DNA of 64,000 nucleotides from Rhabdornis inornatus (Eukaryota; Chordata; Aves; Passeriformes; Rhabdornithidae), in NCBI GenBank assembly GCA_013397075.1, contig VWZS01003656.1, positions 1 to 64,000 on the forward strand, read 5' to 3'. The translations under genes and the position numbers were made by a program. The notes under the pieces are model-generated. The model made no database searches, had not been told where the DNA came from, and worked only from the letters and a program-made list of their open reading frames with translations. The first letter of the stretch is position 1; every line of letters begins with the position of its first letter. Positions 61,201 to 64,000 of the stretch are shown piece by piece.

Positions 61201-64000
61201 AAATGGAGCTTTATTTTCAAAGCTGCTGAAGATCTACAATTATTGTCTTCATTTCAATTTTATATCAGGTGCCTTGTCAGTCTTAACTTCAGGTGTTCAT
61301 TTAAAGCTTAAATTAGGTAACTAAAAATAATAAAATCTCCTTTTGAAGATGTGAACTGCAGTGTTTTAACCAATACCACCCAGGCTGTGTGTTCCTCATG
61401 GCAGATTCCTAAAACAAGTTCTAGATGAAGGCAATGGTGACATGAGCCTGCATGCAAACTAATTAGCACTGTTGACATAATACTCAAAAAGCAGAGTAAA
61501 TAAGTGTATGCAAATAGTCACATCACTATGGTTAAACTGTTTCTAGTACTTCTCTAGAGCCAGTGAGCTATTGCTCTGCTTCACTGCAGTGTGCTGCATC
61601 AGCACAGCTCACTGAGCTGGTGTTAAATCTAAGTATCTTAATTTCCAGTCTCTTCCCTGAAAACTCACATTGTGCTCACTCCTTGATGAGGATCATTTTC
61701 ATAATTTCACGATGCACAAAGCATCTGTATTAGTGGTAGTCATGCCTCTTCCTCCCTCTTTATTTTTCACTCTTTTAGATACTGATAAGTATGTGAATGA
61801 ACAAGGAATGTTTAAAGCTAGTGACCTGAAAAAGGAGCAGTATGATCTGGATTGCCCTTTGAGCTCAGCAGTCAGACTGAAGGATAATATTGTGTATGGC
61901 TACTGCACCAGTGCACCTTTCATCTGTAAATACCACCTCTCTGAAAAGGTAATTCTCTGACGTTGCGTTATTTTGGGTGGTGGATAAATACCAGCAAACA
62001 AAGGCTGTAGATGAAAATAGCAGGATATTATCTTAAAGAACTCCTCTCTCCACTCAAAATACCTATTCCATCCATACATCAACTTTCAGTATCTCACCAC
62101 TTGCTTAGAAACCTGGCAAAAGTAATGTCCTTGTTCTATTTTATTGGTTCTTAAAATTCACAGAGCTTGCAGGCACTTCACAAATGGCCCCTGTGCTGGA
62201 GCTGTGGGTTTGTGCAATCTGCTGAGTAACCTGGACATGCAGCTTCTGAAGGGACTTAGCACTTCTCAGCCCAGGACTCTCAGATGCAAACCCAGCCCAG
62301 CCTCACAATGAAGCAGTGAAGGCTTCAGGAAGCCACTGTCACTGCCTGCTGAGGAACTGCGGCTCTCTGCAGCTCACAGGTCTCCCACAGTTTAAGAGTC
62401 AAGGCAGGTAAAAAGGTGAATTCTAAAGGTCAGGTCCTTGACATGTCCCATCCTTTCTAAGCCAAGAAATTCAGGCTTGAACATACTGAATCCAGACCCT
62501 TTTGCAGAGATGAGAAGCAAATCAGCAGCCCAGCAATGGTACTACTTTCTCAGCTCAGCAATCCAACAACAGTTTAAACTGCAATGCATGTGGTAACCCA
62601 CAAACCTCTCATTAATTTTCTCAAAATGGCATAGATACCATCTGAACTGCTGCTAACCTTTTGCTTGTTTGGCAGAATAAGTTGCAAGATCCATCAGTAT
62701 TTTCGTCATTAAAGAAGATTCCTAGCAAACAGTTTGGATCAGGTTTGCTCTGTTTATCACCCAACAGCCAGTGGCTGGCAGCAGCAGCCAAGGATGGTGT
62801 TTTGTTTATCTACAATATTTCTACTCTGGTAGGTGGGCGTCTGGGCACAGGCTTTGTTTGATTTACGAGAGACAGAAGTATGAAAATTACTTTCTTTAAC
62901 AGTAAACTTTTCCTCACTTGAATAGAAGGTGTTTGAGAAAAATTTATGTTGAAAATGAACTGACATAGCATTAACAAGACAACTGTTTTTATAATGAATG
63001 TGTATACAATCATACAAATCACTTACTTCCTTCTTCAGTAAATCTTAGCGTAGATAATTTTGCTACTGTTCTTACCTCCTGCAAAATCAATATACTTTAA
63101 ATTTGTCCCATGTGTAGTCAAACCTTTTAAACTTAAAACCCCTAGTATTTTATGTACTTTGTGTTGCCATTTTGGATTGACTTTTATCTAAAAATAAAAA
63201 AAAAATTAAAATGTTTTTAAAATTTAAGTAATAGAAATAATTTAAAGACATACTCCATTTTAAAAATGTATTTGCTGATACTGCTTCTGTGACTTCTCTA
63301 GGATATACTTGCTCAAAAACATTGTCACTCATACCAAGGAGGGGGAATCAGATCCATGGCATTCTCCCTGGATGGCAATTTCATCCTAGTTAACGGTGAA
63401 AATGATTGTGCCTTGGTGTGTCTGAAGTGGAAGTATGTATAAAGTGGCAGACTAATATTGATTATGTCATTTCTTGTATCCTGATAGATTAATTTGTGCA
63501 TCTACTTGTGATTCTAGACTTCCTTTTTCTTAGTCTCAAAGTAAGGAGAAGAATTGGAGAGAAATAAAATCTTTCCTCTCATCCTTAGAGGCAGCCTGGC
63601 CTCCCTAGCTCAAGAGAAGTCTTGTACTTTGGCTCTGATTGCATTACAACATACAGAAATATCTTCTGAGACGTATTACCTGATACTTCTTATCATTCTG
63701 AAATCAGCTCTGGAAAGGGCTCTCTGGGGATGTAAGGGATGTAATCTCCTGAGATACTATTTTAACTCAGTGATAAAGAGACATCACAGCTTTACTGGGA
63801 ATTCTACTGTGGCTATAGAGAGCTCTTAGCAGACATTAGAAGTAAGAGACACTTGAAAAGTACAGCTTTTCTGTGGGAAAAGAGATGTTCGGGTAGATGC
63901 ATAGATTAAAGATGACTCTGTCAGAGCAATATTCCTAATATGGGTAATCCATCTTTCAGAATTTTTACTTCTTTGCAGAGTTCACTTAATTATGCAATTC
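39783..64000 (+). CDS. CFAP43: CFAP43 (WDR96), cilia- and flagella-associated protein 43, 5' half of gene
   Basis: Seventeen exons listed separately join without a frame break into about 740 codons; the gene continues past the window. The translation resembles the N-terminal half of vertebrate CFAP43 (~1,650 residues), e.g. SWVQGFSNKNLAFVNN, VVAFSDRKLNPLIHIY, SFNPMNWQQLCF and AIAGLEGDEAETF. This part is built of WD40-type blades, seen as recurring xIWRIE, VQVWSLEDG and GHIFILDA ends; the coiled-coil C-terminal half is not in the window. In other species CFAP43 partners with CFAP44 in the axonemal tether near inner dynein arm f, and its loss causes flagellar defects with male infertility. Several donors are weak (GTAGTG, GTAGTT, GTATTT) but phase is always kept. 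Confidence 0.95.
40051..40246 (-). mobile_element. CR1 3'-end fragment
   Basis: The plus strand begins AGGATCACGGAATCGGGTGG and includes GATCTGGTCCAACCTCCCTG, the reverse complement of the CR1 3' end. The element is on the minus strand. It directly abuts a tetranucleotide microsatellite. Confidence 0.8.
40247..40278 (+). repeat. (GTCT)n(ATCT)n compound microsatellite
   Basis: About four GTCT units run into four ATCT units, then TCTTTTATATATA. Confidence 0.9.
41771..42024 (+). CDS. CFAP43: CFAP43 coding exon 2
   Basis: Encodes WVQGFSNKNLAFVNNQTVCY through VVAFSDRKLNPLIHIYTFPE and LSKLTELK. Acceptor ATATTTTCAG, donor GTAGTG. Strong family match, with the first WD-type strands. Confidence 0.93.
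42025..42834 (+). other. CFAP43: CFAP43 intron 2
   Basis: No exon, repeat or RNA gene was recognised; the open frame running past the donor is intron read-through. Confidence 0.7.
42835..42931 (+). CDS. CFAP43: CFAP43 coding exon 3
   Basis: Encodes GDVQLDYTLLAFSFTGPYLA, then SYSSIPEFVLSV. Acceptor TTTTCAG, donor GTAAGAG. The LLAFSF...YLASYSS pattern matches vertebrate CFAP43. Confidence 0.93.
42932..45682 (+). other. CFAP43: CFAP43 intron 3
   Basis: About 2.75 kb of AT-rich sequence. No additional exon or clear repeat was recognised. Confidence 0.7.
45683..45850 (+). CDS. CFAP43: CFAP43 coding exon 4
   Basis: Encodes WNWQEKILLCSESQPGLTGV, SLSFNPMNWQQLCFVAESS and ITIWRIERSKDEYHLTR. The tryptophan codon is split across intron 3. 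Acceptor AATGAAG, donor GTGAGT. ITIWRIE is a clear WD-blade end. Confidence 0.94.
45851..46786 (+). other. CFAP43: CFAP43 intron 4
   Basis: No recognisable feature besides splice sites. Confidence 0.7.
46787..46937 (+). CDS. CFAP43: CFAP43 coding exon 5
   Basis: Encodes PVELPDDQGAVGPHEDLFFP, then SRKDNPYYGPDLPVSAIAGL and EGDEAETFV. Acceptor TTTTCACAG. The donor GTAGTT is weak but is chosen because exon 6 starts in phase 0. SAIAGL-EAETF is a conserved family block. Confidence 0.92.
48893..49440 (-). mobile_element. CR1 LINE 3' portion, minus strand
   Basis: The plus strand starts CACAGAATCACAGAATATGC and includes GGGTTGGAAGGGCCCCA and TCATCGAGTCCAACTCC, the reverse complement of the CR1 3' terminus. 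Farther right, minus-strand translation gives the ORF2 C-terminal pattern ...IQRRTRKIVEGLEGKLY..LGLFSLDKKGLRGDL (~49215-49345). The element is 5'-truncated near 49440 and intact at its 3' end. Better preserved than the copy at 2655, but not coding-competent. Confidence 0.88.
49586..49643 (+). repeat. (ATT)n microsatellite, left of gap
   Basis: Trinucleotide ATT/TTA array with a few interruptions, running directly into the assembly gap and resuming on the other side. Confidence 0.92.
49644..49931. other. Assembly gap (288 N)
   Basis: Unresolved bases in the middle of an ATT array. Open frames translated across the Ns have no meaning. The gap is very likely the collapsed interior of the microsatellite. 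Confidence 0.99.
49932..49955 (+). repeat. (ATT)n microsatellite, right of gap
   Basis: Continuation of the same ATT array, ending before GCACCACCG. Confidence 0.9.
51586..51736 (+). CDS. CFAP43: CFAP43 coding exon 6
   Basis: Encodes PRNCIKTLVHPTAHCWTATT, then EIYMGCKEGYVLAIDAEQYS and VSVLQEKAAP. Acceptor TATTGAAG, donor GTAAGA. HCWT..EIYMGC.EGYVL is a recognisable CFAP43 WD blade. Confidence 0.93.
51737..53683 (+). other. CFAP43: CFAP43 intron 6
   Basis: About 1.95 kb. No exon or identifiable repeat beyond short A/T runs. Confidence 0.7.
53684..53746 (+). CDS. CFAP43: CFAP43 coding exon 7 (63-nt lysine-rich small exon)
   Basis: Encodes FMQKIGDMVSYARRGLQKKK. Acceptor TTTTGTGCAG is good; donor GTATTT is weak. 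A phase 1-to-1 exon of 63 nt can be skipped without a frameshift. It maps to a loop of the WD domain where human sequence, from memory, looks different. Retained because it bridges exons 6 and 8 in frame. Confidence 0.75.
54225..54677 (+). mobile_element. CR1 3' end with duplicated terminus
   Basis: The segment starts TTGTTCAGCCTGGAGAAAGG (the end of CR1 ORF2), passes through a GGTCAAGTTGCCCTGAGAAG block and ends in AGGAGGTTGGATTAGAGGA followed by TCTTCCAATATAAATGACTC. The last part occurs twice in tandem. Confidence 0.82.
54474..54677 (+). repeat. 102-bp tandem duplication of the CR1 3' terminus
   Basis: Copies at 54474-54575 and 54576-54677, differing at about six positions. Both start ATCAGTTTTGAAGTTGG and end ATGACTCTATC. 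Confidence 0.92.
54783..54862 (+). CDS. CFAP43: CFAP43 coding exon 8
   Basis: Encodes GKPSNLQKPVLLAMAFCNEG, then LYAAGC. Acceptor GCTTTCAG, donor GTAAGG. LLAMAFCNEGLYAAGC is a WD strand pair. Confidence 0.9.
54863..55572 (+). other. CFAP43: CFAP43 intron 8
   Basis: No recognisable feature. Confidence 0.7.
55573..55704 (+). CDS. CFAP43: CFAP43 coding exon 9
   Basis: 44 codons, phase 0 at both ends: EGILIFYHIKDLQYEIKICA, then DISQPISGLLFSPDYTSLLL and VTDQ. Acceptor CTGCACAG, donor GTACAA. The pattern I..L.FSPDYT.LLL.TD is typical of CFAP43. Confidence 0.93.
55705..56488 (+). other. CFAP43: CFAP43 intron 9
   Basis: No recognisable feature. Confidence 0.7.
56489..56605 (+). CDS. CFAP43: CFAP43 coding exon 10
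   Basis: 39 codons, phase 0: GTVYSYRPVCSGQAVKLLDT, then SSSCFLAADFLTPGNNYCV. Acceptor TTTGTCAG, donor GTAAGA. Confidence 0.93.
56606..57702 (+). other. CFAP43: CFAP43 intron 10
   Basis: About 1.1 kb. The open frame at 56859-57119 has no family resemblance and is considered chance. Confidence 0.7.
57703..57783 (+). CDS. CFAP43: CFAP43 coding exon 11
   Basis: 27 codons, phase 0: SVTISGEVQVWSLEDGTFLS, then KLNLGIE. Acceptor TTCAACAG, donor GTACAT. EVQVWSLEDG is a WD-blade end. Confidence 0.93.
57784..58587 (+). other. CFAP43: CFAP43 intron 11
   Basis: No recognisable feature. Confidence 0.7.
58588..58736 (+). CDS. CFAP43: CFAP43 coding exon 12
   Basis: Encodes ATSMACCPSSSSVAVGTQIG, QICFLDVTKAEAPRVVHRTF and LSKLPVLSL. 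Acceptor CAACTAG, donor GTAAGT. ACCPSS..AVGT is strongly conserved in the family. Confidence 0.95.
58737..59764 (+). other. CFAP43: CFAP43 intron 12
   Basis: About 1 kb of AT-rich sequence. No recognisable feature. Confidence 0.7.
59765..59868 (+). CDS. CFAP43: CFAP43 coding exon 13
   Basis: Encodes YDQSGQFLIARATEGHIFIL, then DAHPSKLFQVLGYI. Acceptor TTTTACCTAG, donor GTAATA. EGHIFILDAHPS is a conserved WD block. Confidence 0.95.
59869..60855 (+). other. CFAP43: CFAP43 intron 13
   Basis: Contains a T/G-rich stretch at 60025-60080 with clustered GG runs; otherwise unremarkable. Confidence 0.7.
60856..60996 (+). CDS. CFAP43: CFAP43 coding exon 14
   Basis: Encodes LEDEVLHLSVMSDLKNDFVD, then MIVLLNVAKVQQARLDIFHL and SSAIRT. 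Acceptor TTGCTTCAG, donor GTAAAA. It opens the second WD module. Confidence 0.9.
60997..61778 (+). other. CFAP43: CFAP43 intron 14
   Basis: No recognisable feature. Confidence 0.7.
61779..61948 (+). CDS. CFAP43: CFAP43 coding exon 15
   Basis: Encodes DTDKYVNEQGMFKASDLKKE, QYDLDCPLSSAVRLKDNIVY and GYCTSAPFICKYHLSEK. Acceptor ACTCTTTTAG, donor GTAATT. PLSSAV...I.GYC...P.IC matches the family. Confidence 0.94.
61949..62675 (+). other. CFAP43: CFAP43 intron 15
   Basis: No recognisable feature. Confidence 0.7.
62676..62828 (+). CDS. CFAP43: CFAP43 coding exon 16
   Basis: 51 codons, phase 0: NKLQDPSVFSSLKKIPSKQF, then GSGLLCLSPNSQWLAAAAKD and GVLFIYNISTL. Acceptor TTTGGCAG, donor GTAGGT. LCLSPNSQWLAAAAKDGVL is a WD blade. 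Confidence 0.94.
62829..63301 (+). other. CFAP43: CFAP43 intron 16
   Basis: AT-rich; no recognisable feature. Confidence 0.7.
63302..63432 (+). CDS. CFAP43: CFAP43 coding exon 17
   Basis: Encodes DILAQKHCHSYQGGGIRSMA, then FSLDGNFILVNGENDCALVC and LKW. Acceptor ACTTCTCTAG, donor GTATGT. FS.DG..ILVNGEND is a typical blade. Confidence 0.93.
63979..64000 (+). CDS. CFAP43: CFAP43 possible exon 18 start, cut by window edge
   Basis: The polypyrimidine tract ATTTTTACTTCTTTGCAG ends at 63978. The 22 bases after it stay open when joined to the split codon of exon 17 (K-VHLIMQF). Too short to confirm. Confidence 0.4.

Noticed and set aside
1..64000. CRISPR array, prophage, toxin or other novel multi-gene system
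   Set aside because: The window is vertebrate chromosomal DNA with ordinary intron-exon genes. No regularly spaced repeats, operon structure or unknown gene cluster was found.

Overview
The window is vertebrate nuclear DNA and almost certainly avian. It has GC-rich promoter islands, small exons in long AT-rich introns, and scattered CR1 (chicken repeat 1) non-LTR retroposon relics. Three orthologues of vertebrate genes are recognisable: ITPRIP (+), GSTO1 (-) and CFAP43 (+). This is the mirror image of the mammalian order CFAP43-GSTO1-GSTO2-ITPRIP, except that only one omega-class GST gene is visible. I cannot name the species from sequence alone. No bacterial operon, CRISPR array or intact mobile element is present.

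Layout. 1-~330 is a CpG-rich block at the left edge, probably the promoter or first non-coding exon of ITPRIP. ~330-17496 has no convincing coding exon and is interpreted as the long 5' intron of ITPRIP; it carries a decayed CR1 ORF2 fossil at ~2655-3535. 17497-~19720 is the ITPRIP coding exon (single-exon CDS of 549 codons) with its 3' UTR and poly(A) signal. ~19720-31170 is intergenic, with only a CR1 tail, small repeats and an inverted repeat. 31170-37202 is GSTO1 on the minus strand, with six coding exons giving 242 codons. 37203-39782 is the spacer between the divergent GSTO1 and CFAP43 genes. 39783-64000 is the 5' half of CFAP43: seventeen coding exons that join in frame into about 740 codons, plus the probable start of an eighteenth, running off the right edge. 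A 288-base assembly gap inside an ATT microsatellite lies in CFAP43 intron 5.

The three genes do unrelated jobs and are neighbours by ancient synteny. ITPRIP is a membrane-anchored Mab-21-fold modulator of the IP3 receptor. GSTO1 is a cytosolic thioltransferase and dehydroascorbate reductase with a catalytic cysteine. CFAP43 is a WD-repeat axonemal protein needed for motile cilia and sperm flagella. All exon boundaries were placed by hand from splice consensus, codon phase and family similarity recalled from memory; no alignment or transcript was available.
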